NCBI GenBank assembly: GCA_034665745.1
Contig: JAXDJJ010000024.1
Coordinates: 1-41,533, forward strand
Length of the DNA stretch: 41,533 nucleotides
DNA from: JAXDJJ01 sp034665745
GTDB lineage: Bacteria; Actinomycetota; CADDZG01; WHSQ01
Reading direction: 5' to 3'
The notes under the pieces were generated by a model. It had not been told where the DNA came from. It made no database searches and saw only the letters and a program-made list of their open reading frames with translations. This document shows, piece after piece, positions 1 through 8,437 of this stretch. The stretch's first letter is position 1. Each line of letters opens with the position of its first letter. A program made the position numbers and the translations under genes.

Positions 1-827
1 ACCGCGGCGATCAACTCTTCCTCTCTGTACGAGCGCGATTGACGCTGCAGACGTTCAGCCCGCCATCCCGGCAGACCCAGAGCGTCTCCGACCGCTTGCG
101 CGCCACGTTCCGCGAACCGTCGCGCGCGCAGCATCCGTTTGATGTGCGCGTTCAGCGAGCCGAACAGCACGAGCGGCTCGTCACCTTGATCGAGCAATCT
201 CCGCAGGGTGCTCATCGCTACCGGCAGCTTCCGGTCACCGACCGCATCGGTGAACGCGAAGACCCGTTCATCGGCGAGACGCGGGAATGCTTCCCATACC
301 TGCGCCTGGCTTACCCGTGCCCCAGTGCCTAGGGAGGTCGCGAGTTGCGACAACGCCCCGTCTAGATCGCGGAGCTCGGAGCCCACCGTGTCGACCAAGG
401 CGTAAGCCCCGCGGTCATCGATCTTGATCTTGTGATCGCCCGCCCGTTCGCGCACCCAAGCAGCGAGTTTCCGTCCCTTCGGGGTATCGAGTGACACGAC
501 CGCGCCCATCGCCCGGATGACCGAGTCGAGTTTCGTCTTGCCGTCGGCGACGAGCACGAGTATCGAATCCGGTGACGGAGATTCAAGGTACGCAGCGAGG
601 GTCTCTGTCTGTTCCTTCTTCAGGTCCTGCGCGTCACGAACGACTACGAGTCGCTTCCCACCCAGCAGAGACGACGTCTGCAGCGCGCCAAGGATCTCGG
701 CCCCCTCGGCAACAGCATCGAAACTGAGCTCGGACAACGGATCGGTCTTGTGCTCCGCGCGGATCTTGTCGATCGCCTCCTCTGCGAGGAACGCTTGGCC
801 AGTCAGCAGGTACGCCTGGGTGCTCAT
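1..827 (-). CDS. holA: DNA polymerase III subunit delta (partial, C-terminus beyond window)
   Basis: The reading frame runs open from an ATG at 827 to the left edge of the window, giving about 275 residues, so the C-terminus is missing. The start reads MSTQAYLLTGQAFLAEEAID, followed by an AAA+-like core with LLGGKRLVVVRDAQ and later KGRKLAAWVRERA, DERVFAFTDAVGDRK and LFGSLNAHIKRML, which match the HolA delta family (clamp-loader subunit that opens the beta clamp). Delta lacks a working P-loop, and none is seen. The ATG overlaps the stop of the upstream small gene as ATGA (824-827). Position downstream of comEA-comEC is the common arrangement of holA in many bacteria. The assignment rests on these motifs plus context. 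Confidence 0.88.
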   Translation of the reverse strand, partial: MSTQAYLLTGQAFLAEEAIDKIRAEHKTDPLSELSFDAVAEGAEILGALQTSSLLGGKRLVVVRDAQDLKKEQTETLAAYLESPSPDSILVLVADGKTKLDSVIRAMGAVVSLDTPKGRKLAAWVRERAGDHKIKIDDRGAYALVDTVGSELRDLDGALSQLATSLGTGARVSQAQVWEAFPRLADERVFAFTDAVGDRKLPVAMSTLRRLLDQGDEPLVLFGSLNAHIKRMLRARRFAERGAQAVGDALGLPGWRAERLQRQSRSYREEELIAA

Positions 828-1015
828 CCCTCGCGCAACCCCATCCTGTAGAGACGCTCTCCGTCGCTCATCAAGCTGACGGTTTCGGCGCCTTCATCGA
901 GGAGAGCAGCCCACTCCGAGCCCATCCATGCCTCTGCCGAGTCCTTCGAGTCAAACTCCTCGCTGGTCCGGAGGTCCGCCCCGGCAGCATCGTGGAGCAC
1001 CCATGTGAACGCCAT
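824..1015 (-). CDS. small conserved actinobacterial protein, 63 aa, unknown function
   Basis: A 63-residue acidic protein with no signal peptide or membrane segment. Its pattern (aromatic-rich start MAFTWVLHD, then EEFDSKDSAEAWMGSEW, then LLDEGAETVSLMSDGERLY) resembles small uncharacterised proteins I recall from actinobacteria, in which a Trp-containing helix follows a short strand and an acidic turn. It sits 9 bp downstream of comEC and overlaps holA by ATGA, so it is translated as part of the comEA-comEC-holA unit. The tight coupling and composition support a real gene. No function can be given. Confidence 0.72.
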   Translation of the reverse strand: MAFTWVLHDAAGADLRTSEEFDSKDSAEAWMGSEWAALLDEGAETVSLMSDGERLYRMGLREG

Positions 1016-1024
1016 CGACCCACC

Positions 1025-2437
1025 CTATCGAGCGTGATCGGAGGCTCGGAGAACCCGTGTCGCCCACAGCGCGACGAGGCCCATCAGGGGCCAGCCCACC
1101 ACCGTTGGAACGCGCGCCAACGACCACTCCAGAGATCCGAACCGGTCCGCGACGAACAGGATCCATGAGGCTGCCGGGGCCACGAGCCGGATCAGCGATG
1201 CACCGAGCCATGGGAGAGGGATCGCAACGATGCCACTTGCGAGGCCCGCAACCGTGCCGGGCGCAACCGCGGGAAGCGCCAGCGCGTTCGCGAAGGGTGC
1301 AACGAGCGATAGCTCGCCGAAAACAAGGATCAAGAGCGGCGCTACCGCGATCTGCGCAGCAAGTGTGGCCGCGATCATGGTTCTGAACGCTTCGGGAAGT
1401 ACGGCGAGGCGCGCCGAGATGGGTCCCGAGAACAACACGATGCCCGCCGTCGCCGCAGCGGACAACTGCATGCCGACCGAGAAGAGCATGCCGGGTCGCA
1501 AGGCGACCACCGCGATCACCGCGAGACCGAGAGCGGCCAAGGGTTCTGCGGTCCTGCCTTGCGCTAGACAGGCCAACGCGATCGCGCCCATGGCGGCCGC
1601 CCTCAAGACGGACGCATCGGGACCGACGACGAGGACGAACAATCCGAGCCCCAGGTAACCGAACCCGATGCGCACGCGGTGACCAATCGAACGCAACCCC
1701 ACCATCACGGCGCCGAGAACGATGGCGACGTTGCTGCCCGAAACGGCCAAGATGTGCGAGAGCCCTGCGTTCCTGAAGATGTCGATCGTTGCGCTTCCCA
1801 ACCCCGACGTGTCCCCGATCGTCAGTCCCTTGATCAGGGCTCCGGCCCGTGGATCGACATCCGACACCGCGGTGTTCAAGCCCTCACGCACGCGTGCAGC
1901 GATCGCTTGCGCACCGCGCGGCGAGCGAACGACCTCGAGTTCGGAGATGTGAAGGGATGCTTGCGCGCCGGCTCGGCGGAGGGTGGTCTCGAAACCGTCG
2001 GACCCGAGCGGAACGACCCATCCCTGTGCGGTGAACCGCGCGCCGGGCTCGCCCACTTCGTCCGGGATCGATGCGACCCCGACCGATCGCGCCGTGAACG
2101 AGTCACACTCGATCGCTCCAACGTCGACGAGGGTGCCGAGACCTCCGATCGATTCCAGGATCGTTCCTTCGAACGTGCATCTCGGGACGTCGTGGGCGAT
2201 ATCGCCGAGGGGGCCGCGAGGAGCCATGCGCACCTGCGCGTTCAGCATCCCCGCCCCCGCGACGACGAGGACGATCGCAACAAGAGCCAGGCCGGCCCGT
2301 CTGCGTACCAAGGTGAGGGCCGCGCCAGCCACCACCATCGTCATCGCAACGCCACGGACGTGCGACAGGGTTCCGAGCCACGTACCGGCGCACAGCCCGG
2401 CCGTGGCCAACCACACGCGACCAAGGGTTCCGTCCAT
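1025..2437 (-). CDS. comEC: ComEC/Rec2-type DNA uptake channel, short form
   Basis: A 470-residue polytopic membrane protein. It has an N-terminal membrane pair, a soluble OB-like region (about residues 65-175), then the Competence domain with the hallmark SHILAVSGSNVAIVLG near residue 230 and PDASVLRAAAMG near 275, followed by further hydrophobic helices. ComEC forms the inner-membrane channel that imports single-stranded DNA during transformation. Many ComEC proteins are 700-800 residues and end with a metallo-beta-lactamase-like nuclease domain. This one stops right after the membrane region at a normal stop, and no HxHxDH motif is present. The ATG at 2437 directly abuts the comEA stop. 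Confidence 0.9.
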   Translation of the reverse strand: MDGTLGRVWLATAGLCAGTWLGTLSHVRGVAMTMVVAGAALTLVRRRAGLALVAIVLVVAGAGMLNAQVRMAPRGPLGDIAHDVPRCTFEGTILESIGGLGTLVDVGAIECDSFTARSVGVASIPDEVGEPGARFTAQGWVVPLGSDGFETTLRRAGAQASLHISELEVVRSPRGAQAIAARVREGLNTAVSDVDPRAGALIKGLTIGDTSGLGSATIDIFRNAGLSHILAVSGSNVAIVLGAVMVGLRSIGHRVRIGFGYLGLGLFVLVVGPDASVLRAAAMGAIALACLAQGRTAEPLAALGLAVIAVVALRPGMLFSVGMQLSAAATAGIVLFSGPISARLAVLPEAFRTMIAATLAAQIAVAPLLILVFGELSLVAPFANALALPAVAPGTVAGLASGIVAIPLPWLGASLIRLVAPAASWILFVADRFGSLEWSLARVPTVVGWPLMGLVALWATRVLRASDHAR

Positions 2438-3070
2438 CTAGAGGGACACGAATGGCTTGATCGACTCCAGGGTGGCCGGACCGATCCCCGACACCTCGAG
2501 CAATTGATCGATCGAAGTGAACGAGCCGATCTCCGTGCGGTAGGCAAGGATCGCGCCCGCCTTCACAGGGCCCAGCCCGGGAACGGTCTCCAGCAACGTC
2601 TGGTCGGCGGTGTTCAGGTTGATGACGCTCGAGTCTGTCGACGCGGGCACGGGGCTGGCGCCTGCGAGGCCCGGACCGGTTCCTATCGGCACCAGGATCT
2701 GGGTTCCGTCGACGACGACCGCTGCGAGATTGAGCAGGTCGAGGTTGGCTTTGGGCAGCGCACCACCGGCAAGCTCGATCGCGTCGGCGACCCGCGATCC
2801 CGCCGGGAGTTCGATGATCCCGGGATGACGCACGGCGCCGGCGACATGGACAACGACGAGTTGACCGGTTGTGCTCGGCCCCGGGGACGGTGTCGCCTTT
2901 GCAGGAGGAGCGATCGAAGCGGGCTCACCCCGGGCACGCATCGCGAGGCCACCGAACACCAAGAACCCCACCACCGCACCGATCACTATGGTGTCGCGCC
3001 GCTTACCTCCGAGGGGCTCGAGCCGTTCCCACCAGCTGGGTGGCAGGGGGATCCCGGACATATGGCCCAT
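2438..3070 (-). CDS. comEA: ComEA-type DNA-binding protein (SLBB + helix-hairpin-helix)
   Basis: A 210-residue protein with a membrane segment near residues 27-43 (TIVIGAVVGFLVFGGLAMRA), a Pro/Thr-rich linker, an SLBB-like domain at about 70-130 (VVHVAGAVRHPGIIELPAGS) and a C-terminal tandem helix-hairpin-helix (INLNTADQTLLETVPGLGP, then IDQLLEVSGIGPATLESI). ComEA binds double-stranded DNA outside the membrane and hands it to ComEC. It is immediately followed by comEC with no gap. The 65-bp interval to the divergent gene at 3136 should hold both promoters, though I see no strong hexamers there. An in-frame Met at residue 4 is an alternative start. Confidence 0.93.
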   Translation of the reverse strand: MGHMSGIPLPPSWWERLEPLGGKRRDTIVIGAVVGFLVFGGLAMRARGEPASIAPPAKATPSPGPSTTGQLVVVHVAGAVRHPGIIELPAGSRVADAIELAGGALPKANLDLLNLAAVVVDGTQILVPIGTGPGLAGASPVPASTDSSVINLNTADQTLLETVPGLGPVKAGAILAYRTEIGSFTSIDQLLEVSGIGPATLESIKPFVSL

Positions 3071-3135
3071 CCCAGCGTGGACACAGCGGAAAGGCGGTGG
3101 CGCGAGCCACCCAGAACCTTCATCATTCGAGGGCC

Positions 3136-4368
3136 ATGACTATCGATGTGCGGTTCATGAAAGAGGACGAGCTCCCGCGTCTGCGGGAGGTCCTCTCGAC
3201 CGCGTTCGGCGGCGGAGATCCCGAACCGGACTGGGACATCGTCTGGGCCAAGGTGTTCGAACACGATCGCCTCTTCGTTGCGACCGAAGGTGACGAGATC
3301 GTCGGTGTCGGCGGAAGCTTCTCGTTCACCATGACCGTGCCGGGGGCCGAGATCCCAACCGCCGGTCTGACGATCGTCGGTGTGCTGCCGACCCACCGCC
3401 GAAAAGGGATCCTCAACCAGATGATGAGATTCCAACTAGAGGATGCGCGCGCCCACGAAGAGTCCGTCAGCATCCTGTGGGCATCGGAAGAGGTCATCTA
3501 CCAACGCTTCGGTTACGGGATGGCATCCGAGCAGCTCGGGATCGAGATCGATCGCGGACACGGAATCTTCAAGAACGACACCGGCATGAACGGTCGTTTG
3601 CGCCTGCTTACCGAAGAAGAAGCCATGAAGATCTTCCCGGACGTGTACGAGAGCGTACGCAGAGAGACACCCGGGATGCTCGCGCGCAGCGCCGACTGGT
3701 GGAGGTATCACCGTTTCCACGATCCGAAAGGCCAGCGAGAGGGGGCGAGTCCCTACTACCGGTTGGTGTGGGAGAACGATGGACAGGTCGAGGCTTATGC
3801 CCTCTATCGGATCAAGGAGGGTTGGGACTACGCAACCGGGCTCCCGAAAGGCGAGGTAACCGTCCACGAAGCCATGTCGATGACCCCGCAAGCGCACCGA
3901 GAGCTATGGCGCTATCTGTTCTCTCTCGATCTCAGCGGGAAGGTGATCGCTTACTTCGTAAGCACCGATGACCCGATCCAGCAGATGGTGCTGAAGCCCC
4001 GCCACCTCCGGATGCGGAAGAGCGACGGCCTCTGGTTACGGGTCGTCGACGTAAAGCCTGCGCTCGAAGGACGCACGTATGGGGCCGATGGGACGCTGAC
4101 CTTCGAGCTGGCCGACACGTTCCTCGAACGGAACCACGGTCGCTGGACCTTGACCGTCACCGAGGGCCATGGAGAAGTTAGCGAGGCAGGGACAGAGCCC
4201 GACCTCAGGCTCGAGGCCGGAGATCTCGGCGCGGTTTACCTCGGAGGGACATCCTTCAACCAATTAGCACGTGCAGGACGAGTGAGCGAGTTGAAGCCGG
4301 GAACGGTGGCGAGTGCGGACGCGATGTTCCACTCGAACCGGGCCCCCTGGTACCCGGAGATCTTCTAG
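3136..4368 (+). CDS. Eis-like GNAT N-acetyltransferase
   Basis: A 410-residue protein of the Eis family, which transfers acetyl from acetyl-CoA to amines (aminoglycosides, polyamines or protein lysines in known members). The N-terminal GNAT domain has the acetyl-CoA loop TIVGVLPTHRRKGIL (about residues 82-96). IYQRFGYGMAS (about 120) contains the Tyr region used as general acid in Eis. A second GNAT-like region and a C-terminal SCP2-like domain follow, and the chain ends in PWYPEIF. In Eis the terminal Phe carboxylate acts as catalytic base. The ATG at 3136 was chosen because homology begins at MTIDVRFMKEDEL; the frame is open upstream but that part is antisense to comEA. Substrate unknown. 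Confidence 0.88.
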   Translation: MTIDVRFMKEDELPRLREVLSTAFGGGDPEPDWDIVWAKVFEHDRLFVATEGDEIVGVGGSFSFTMTVPGAEIPTAGLTIVGVLPTHRRKGILNQMMRFQLEDARAHEESVSILWASEEVIYQRFGYGMASEQLGIEIDRGHGIFKNDTGMNGRLRLLTEEEAMKIFPDVYESVRRETPGMLARSADWWRYHRFHDPKGQREGASPYYRLVWENDGQVEAYALYRIKEGWDYATGLPKGEVTVHEAMSMTPQAHRELWRYLFSLDLSGKVIAYFVSTDDPIQQMVLKPRHLRMRKSDGLWLRVVDVKPALEGRTYGADGTLTFELADTFLERNHGRWTLTVTEGHGEVSEAGTEPDLRLEAGDLGAVYLGGTSFNQLARAGRVSELKPGTVASADAMFHSNRAPWYPEIF

Positions 4369-4415
4369 CTCGATCGCTGCAACTTTTCTGCCCCGCCGAG
4401 GGTCTCTGAGGTGAC

Positions 4416-4916
4416 ATGCGGACAAGAGATCGCGATGCAGAGTTCCAGGACTTCTATCTAGCGGAGGCGCCGCGCCTGCTGCGTTTGGCGACCATGATGA
4501 CGGGCGATCCCGCGCGGGCCGCCGACCTCTCCCACGATGCCCTGATCAAGGTCTATACGAGATGGCACCGGATCCGTAACGAAGATCCGGGCCCCTTCGC
4601 GCGGACGGTTCTCGTCAACCTGTGCCGGAGCGCGTACCGCAGGAAGATGCTCGAGCTGGCGAAGACCCCGCGCCATTCCGGGTACATCCCAGACCAGAGC
4701 AGCCGGGTTGACGACGCGCTCCGGGTGGCAGCCGCGCTGTCGGCTCTGTCGCCGGTGCGACGAGCCGTCGTTCTGTTGCGCTTCTATGAGGACATGCCCG
4801 AGCAACAGATAGCAGAGGTGCTCGGTCGACCACTGAACACGATCAAGTCGGACCTTCGGCGCGCGCTGGAGACCCTCCGACCCATGTTCGGCGACACGGT
4901 GAGGGAGACGAGATGA
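4416..4916 (+). CDS. SigE-family ECF RNA polymerase sigma factor
   Basis: A 166-residue sigma-70 family protein. Region 2 spans about residues 10-75 (FYLAEAPRLLRLATMMTGD, DLSHDALIKVYTRW), and region 4 about 105-160 (ALSPVRRAVVLLRFYEDMP, QQIAEVLGRPLNTIKSDLRR), whose helix-turn-helix reads the -35 element. The pattern is that of the actinobacterial SigE family of ECF factors. GAGG lies 4 nt before the ATG. The gene overlaps the following membrane-protein gene by ATGA (4913-4916), the usual layout for a sigma factor and its membrane partner. Expression is probably autoregulated, but no matching promoter motif was found. Confidence 0.92.
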   Translation: MRTRDRDAEFQDFYLAEAPRLLRLATMMTGDPARAADLSHDALIKVYTRWHRIRNEDPGPFARTVLVNLCRSAYRRKMLELAKTPRHSGYIPDQSSRVDDALRVAAALSALSPVRRAVVLLRFYEDMPEQQIAEVLGRPLNTIKSDLRRALETLRPMFGDTVRETR

Positions 4917-5956
4917 GCAGCGAAGACCGCCTGAAGCAGATGATCGGATCGTCGGAGGCTGAGCCGCGTGCGAGCAAGGCTGAGTGGACCGACTTCACGC
5001 GCCGCGCACACGGCGCATTGTTCACCCGCCGTGCCGCAACCGCGCTTGGGGCAGTTGCACTCCTCGGAGGCGTTGCGTTCGCTGCGGTCGCCCTCCGTCC
5101 GGAGAACTCCCCTGCTCCGATACAGCCTGCCGCCTCTTCACCAGCGAGCGCGACTCCCGAACCGACGCCATCAGCTACGGAAGAAGAGGTCCAGCTCATC
5201 ACCGTTCCGACCGCCGAGCGGGAGCAATGGTTCGCGCAGGGCGAGAAGCTGTCGTGGGGCACGACGGTTTACGGGGGCCGGATCGACGGGTCGCTCGCGA
5301 CCGACGACCCGGTCACTCAGGAAGCCGCGCTCTGGCTGCAGATGCTCGTGGCTGGAGGGAGCATGGCGGATCAGGAAGCAGGCGCAACCACCGCCATCCC
5401 CGAAGGTACGGAGCTCCTCCACGTCGGCAAGGAAGGCGAGACCTTGATCGTGGATCTGAGCCCTGAGTTCACCTCAGGCGGAGGCAGCTTGTCGATGCAG
5501 ATGAGATTGGCACAGGTGGTTTACACGGGGACTCAGTTCCAGGGAGTCGAGAGTGTGAAGATCTGGATCGATGGTGAAGACGCTCAATCCATCGGCGGTG
5601 AAGGTATCGACGTCTCTCGGCCCTTGACTCGTCGTGACTTCCAAGATCTTGCCCCGAACATCGTGGTCGAGTCCCCTAAGGTCGGACAAACGATCTCGAA
5701 CCGAGACCTCGTCACGGGCTTCGCGAACGTGTTCGAGGCAACAGTGCAGGTTCGTATCGTTGATGAGGATGGCACGGTGATATTCGAGGACTTCACGACC
5801 GCGACCTGCGGCACAGGCTGCTGGGGTGACTTCGAGAAGCAACTCATGTTCGCAGTCGATCATGCCCAGAATGGGCGTCTCGAGGTGTTCACGTACTCGG
5901 CGAAGGATGGGACCGAAACCGACGCCGTGTCGATCCCGGTGCACCTGGCTTTCTAG
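4913..5956 (+). CDS. membrane-anchored GerMN / Gmad2 domain protein, putative sigma-factor partner
   Basis: A 347-residue protein with a short cytoplasmic N-terminus (about 40 residues), one membrane segment at about 43-62 (ALGAVALLGGVAFAAVAL), a Pro/Thr/Ser linker, a GerMN domain at about 110-215 (EGTELLHVGKEGETLIVDLS, LAQVVYTGTQF, VKIWIDG) and a C-terminal Gmad2 Ig-like domain at about 250-345 (VVESPKVGQTISN, FANVFEATVQVRI). GerMN and Gmad2 occur in exported proteins of Gram-positive bacteria, and here they are not evidence for sporulation. The gene starts inside the sigma-factor stop, so it may work as its sensor or anti-sigma factor. No zinc-type HxxxCxxC anti-sigma motif is seen. Its stop codon overlaps that of convergent leuS. 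Confidence 0.85.
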   Translation: MSSEDRLKQMIGSSEAEPRASKAEWTDFTRRAHGALFTRRAATALGAVALLGGVAFAAVALRPENSPAPIQPAASSPASATPEPTPSATEEEVQLITVPTAEREQWFAQGEKLSWGTTVYGGRIDGSLATDDPVTQEAALWLQMLVAGGSMADQEAGATTAIPEGTELLHVGKEGETLIVDLSPEFTSGGGSLSMQMRLAQVVYTGTQFQGVESVKIWIDGEDAQSIGGEGIDVSRPLTRRDFQDLAPNIVVESPKVGQTISNRDLVTGFANVFEATVQVRIVDEDGTVIFEDFTTATCGTGCWGDFEKQLMFAVDHAQNGRLEVFTYSAKDGTETDAVSIPVHLAF

Positions 5957-8418
5957 GCGACCAGGGAGACCAGCTTCGGGGGTTTCACGATCACCTTCTT
6001 CGGTTCACCGTTCAGGAATCCCTGAACCTTCTCGGAGGCAAGGGCGAGCTCGGTCATCTTCGCTTCGGTGACATCGGCGGGCACAAGGATCGTGTCGCGT
6101 ACCTTGCCGTTGACCTGAACCACCATCGTGACCTCTTCCTCGGTTGCCAGCTGGGGGTCATGTTCCGGCCAGGGCTCGAAGTGGATTGAGGTCTCATGTC
6201 CGAGGCGATGCCACTGCTCTTCTGCTAGGTAGGGAGCGATCGGAGCGAGCAACTTCAACAAGACCTCGATGACCTCGTCCAGCACCTGCTGATTCGTCCC
6301 ACCACCCGACCTGTAGCGGTACGCCTGGTTCACGAGTTCGTGCAGACGCGCTATCGCCGTATTGAACGAGAACGCCTCGTAATCGGCAGTTACGACCTTG
6401 ATCGTCCGATGGAGATCCTTGCGCAGGGTTTCTTCGGCAGGTCCCGCTTCGGTACCGCCACCGTCGAACCCGTCACGGTTCTCTTCGCACAACCGCCATA
6501 CGCGCTTCAGCCAGTCGTACGCAACGGGCCCGATCGCATCGACGCCCTCTTCCGGCCAGTCGAAGTTCGCTTCGGGGGGGCCGGAGAAGAGCATGAACAA
6601 TCGGAGAGAGTCGGCACCGAAACGCTGGAACGCCTCCTGGGGCTCGACGATGTTCCCGCGCGACTTCGACATCCGCTTGCCACCCATAGTGATCAAGCCC
6701 TGGTTCAGCAGATTGGGGAACGGCTCGGGATCTCGTGCCATGCCCATGTCCACCAGGACCTTCTGGAAGAAGCGTGCGTAGATCAGGTGCAAGACCGCGT
6801 GCTCGATGCCGCCGGTGTACTGGTCCATCGGCATCCACGCATCGGACTTGGCACGCTCGAATGGGATCTCAGTGTTGTGCGGGTCGGTGTAGCGGTGGAA
6901 GTACCACGACGAGTCCACGAACGTGTCCATCGTGTCGGTCTCGCGCCGCGCAGGTTTGCCGCACTTCGGGCACGCCACGTTGACCCAGTCCGTCGCCGTT
7001 GCCAGAGGGGACGCTTCACCCGTCGGGGTGAAATCGACGTTCTCGGGAAGCACCAAGGGAAGCTCCTCGTACGGTACCGGGACCTCCCCGCAGTCGTCGC
7101 AGAACACGATGGGGATCGGGGTCCCCCAGTACCGCTGCCGGCTGACGAGCCAGTCCCGGAGTCGGAAGTTCTTCGCGTGCCTGCCGCGGCCCTCGCTGGC
7201 GAGCCAATCCGTGACCTTCTTCACCGACTCGTCGACGGAGGTCCCGTCGAAGGGGCCACTGTTGACCATCGTTCCGGGCCCCACGTACGCCTCGGTCATC
7301 GTGTCCTCATCAAGTTCTCGATCCGGGGGCTGGATCACGACCCGCACCGGAAGGTCGTACTGGCGGGCGAAGTCAAGATCTCGTTGATCGTGCGCGGGAA
7401 CGGCCATGATCGCCCCGGTTCCGTAGTCCATCAGCACGTAGTCGGCGACCCAGATCGGGATCTTCTCGCCGTTGACGGGGTTGATCGCGTAACGACCCAG
7501 GAACATCCCCTTCTTGGGACGTTCCGTCGAGGTCCGATCGATCTCTGTGAGCTTGGCGACCTGGTTCTTGAAATCGGTCAGCTCCTGCTCCTTGCCGGTG
7601 CCCTTCACGAGCTCTTCGGCGAGCGGAAGCTCTGGAGCCATGACGAAGAACGTCGCACCCCACAACGTGTCGGGTCGGGTCGTGTAGACCGTGATCGGGT
7701 CGGCACCTTCGACATCGAACTCGACCTCGGCCCCGAACGACCTGCCGATCCAGTTCACCTGCAAGGTCTTCAGACGCTCGTTCCACCCGGTGTTGAGGGG
7801 CATGTCGTCGAGCAACCGGTCGGCGTAATCGGTGACCTTGAAGAACCACTGGGTCATGAACACCTTCGTGACCTCGGCACCGCAGCGCTCGCACTTCCCG
7901 GCTACGACCTGCTCGTTCGCGAGGACGGTCTTGTCGTTCGGGCACCAGTTCGCCGCCGCCGCTTTCCGGTAAGCGAGCCCTCGCTCGTAGAACTTCAGGA
8001 AGAACCACTGGTTCCACTTGTAGTACTCGGGGTCGCTAGTAGCGATCTTGCGGTCCCAGTCGAACGAACATCCGATCCGTTGTGCCGAGGAATAGAGCTT
8101 CTCGATGTTGGCGTAGGTCCATTCTTTCGGGTCGAGGCCGCGCTGGATCGCGGCGTTCTCGGCAGGGAGTCCGAACGAGTCGAAGCCGATGGGGCTCAAC
8201 ACGTCGTACCCGCGCATCCGGTAGTAGCGGGCGATCGCGTCGTGGATGGTGAAGATCTCGACGTGGCCCATGTGCATGTCACCCGATGGGTACGGATACA
8301 TCGTGACCGTGTAGCGCTTCTCCTTACGCGGAGTTTCGGGCATGGACCAGACCTTGTTGTCGATCCAGTCCTTCATCCACCGCTCTTCGATCGCTATGTG
8401 GTCGTAATCGCGCTCCAT
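5953..8418 (-). CDS. leuS: leucine--tRNA ligase
   Basis: An 821-residue class I aminoacyl-tRNA synthetase that charges tRNA-Leu. The HIGH motif appears as YPYPSGDMHMGH (about residue 46), zinc-type CxxC pairs lie in the insertions (CPNDK/CERCG and CDDC/CPKCGKPARRETDTMD), an editing (CP1) domain has TTRPDTLWGATF, and the KMSKS motif is GGKRMSKSRGN (about 590). A C-terminal anticodon-binding domain and a tail ending in KVIVKPPKL complete it. The ATG at 8418 begins MERDYDHIAIEERWMKDW, where family homology begins; the longer open frame upstream is not conserved-looking. It lies 19 bp downstream of the lipoprotein gene and converges on the GerMN gene with stop codons overlapping in a CTAG (5953-5956). 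Confidence 0.97.
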   Translation of the reverse strand: MERDYDHIAIEERWMKDWIDNKVWSMPETPRKEKRYTVTMYPYPSGDMHMGHVEIFTIHDAIARYYRMRGYDVLSPIGFDSFGLPAENAAIQRGLDPKEWTYANIEKLYSSAQRIGCSFDWDRKIATSDPEYYKWNQWFFLKFYERGLAYRKAAAANWCPNDKTVLANEQVVAGKCERCGAEVTKVFMTQWFFKVTDYADRLLDDMPLNTGWNERLKTLQVNWIGRSFGAEVEFDVEGADPITVYTTRPDTLWGATFFVMAPELPLAEELVKGTGKEQELTDFKNQVAKLTEIDRTSTERPKKGMFLGRYAINPVNGEKIPIWVADYVLMDYGTGAIMAVPAHDQRDLDFARQYDLPVRVVIQPPDRELDEDTMTEAYVGPGTMVNSGPFDGTSVDESVKKVTDWLASEGRGRHAKNFRLRDWLVSRQRYWGTPIPIVFCDDCGEVPVPYEELPLVLPENVDFTPTGEASPLATATDWVNVACPKCGKPARRETDTMDTFVDSSWYFHRYTDPHNTEIPFERAKSDAWMPMDQYTGGIEHAVLHLIYARFFQKVLVDMGMARDPEPFPNLLNQGLITMGGKRMSKSRGNIVEPQEAFQRFGADSLRLFMLFSGPPEANFDWPEEGVDAIGPVAYDWLKRVWRLCEENRDGFDGGGTEAGPAEETLRKDLHRTIKVVTADYEAFSFNTAIARLHELVNQAYRYRSGGGTNQQVLDEVIEVLLKLLAPIAPYLAEEQWHRLGHETSIHFEPWPEHDPQLATEEEVTMVVQVNGKVRDTILVPADVTEAKMTELALASEKVQGFLNGEPKKVIVKPPKLVSLVA

Positions 8419-8437
8419 GGCGGGAAACCCTAAGGGG

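Noticed and set aside
1679..3139. Long plus-strand open frame (486 codons) opposite comEC and comEA
   Set aside because: It is antisense to two well-supported genes, rich in Arg/Gly/Asp as expected of a GC-rich shadow frame, and has no recognisable domain.
4913..5956. Evidence of endospore formation from GerMN/Gmad2 domains
   Set aside because: These domains occur widely in non-sporulating bacteria, and no other sporulation gene is present in the window.
6340..8433. 697-codon plus-strand open frame opposite leuS
   Set aside because: leuS has all its motifs on the minus strand. The antisense frame has repetitive Arg/Val/Asp/Gly composition typical of GC-rich shadows.
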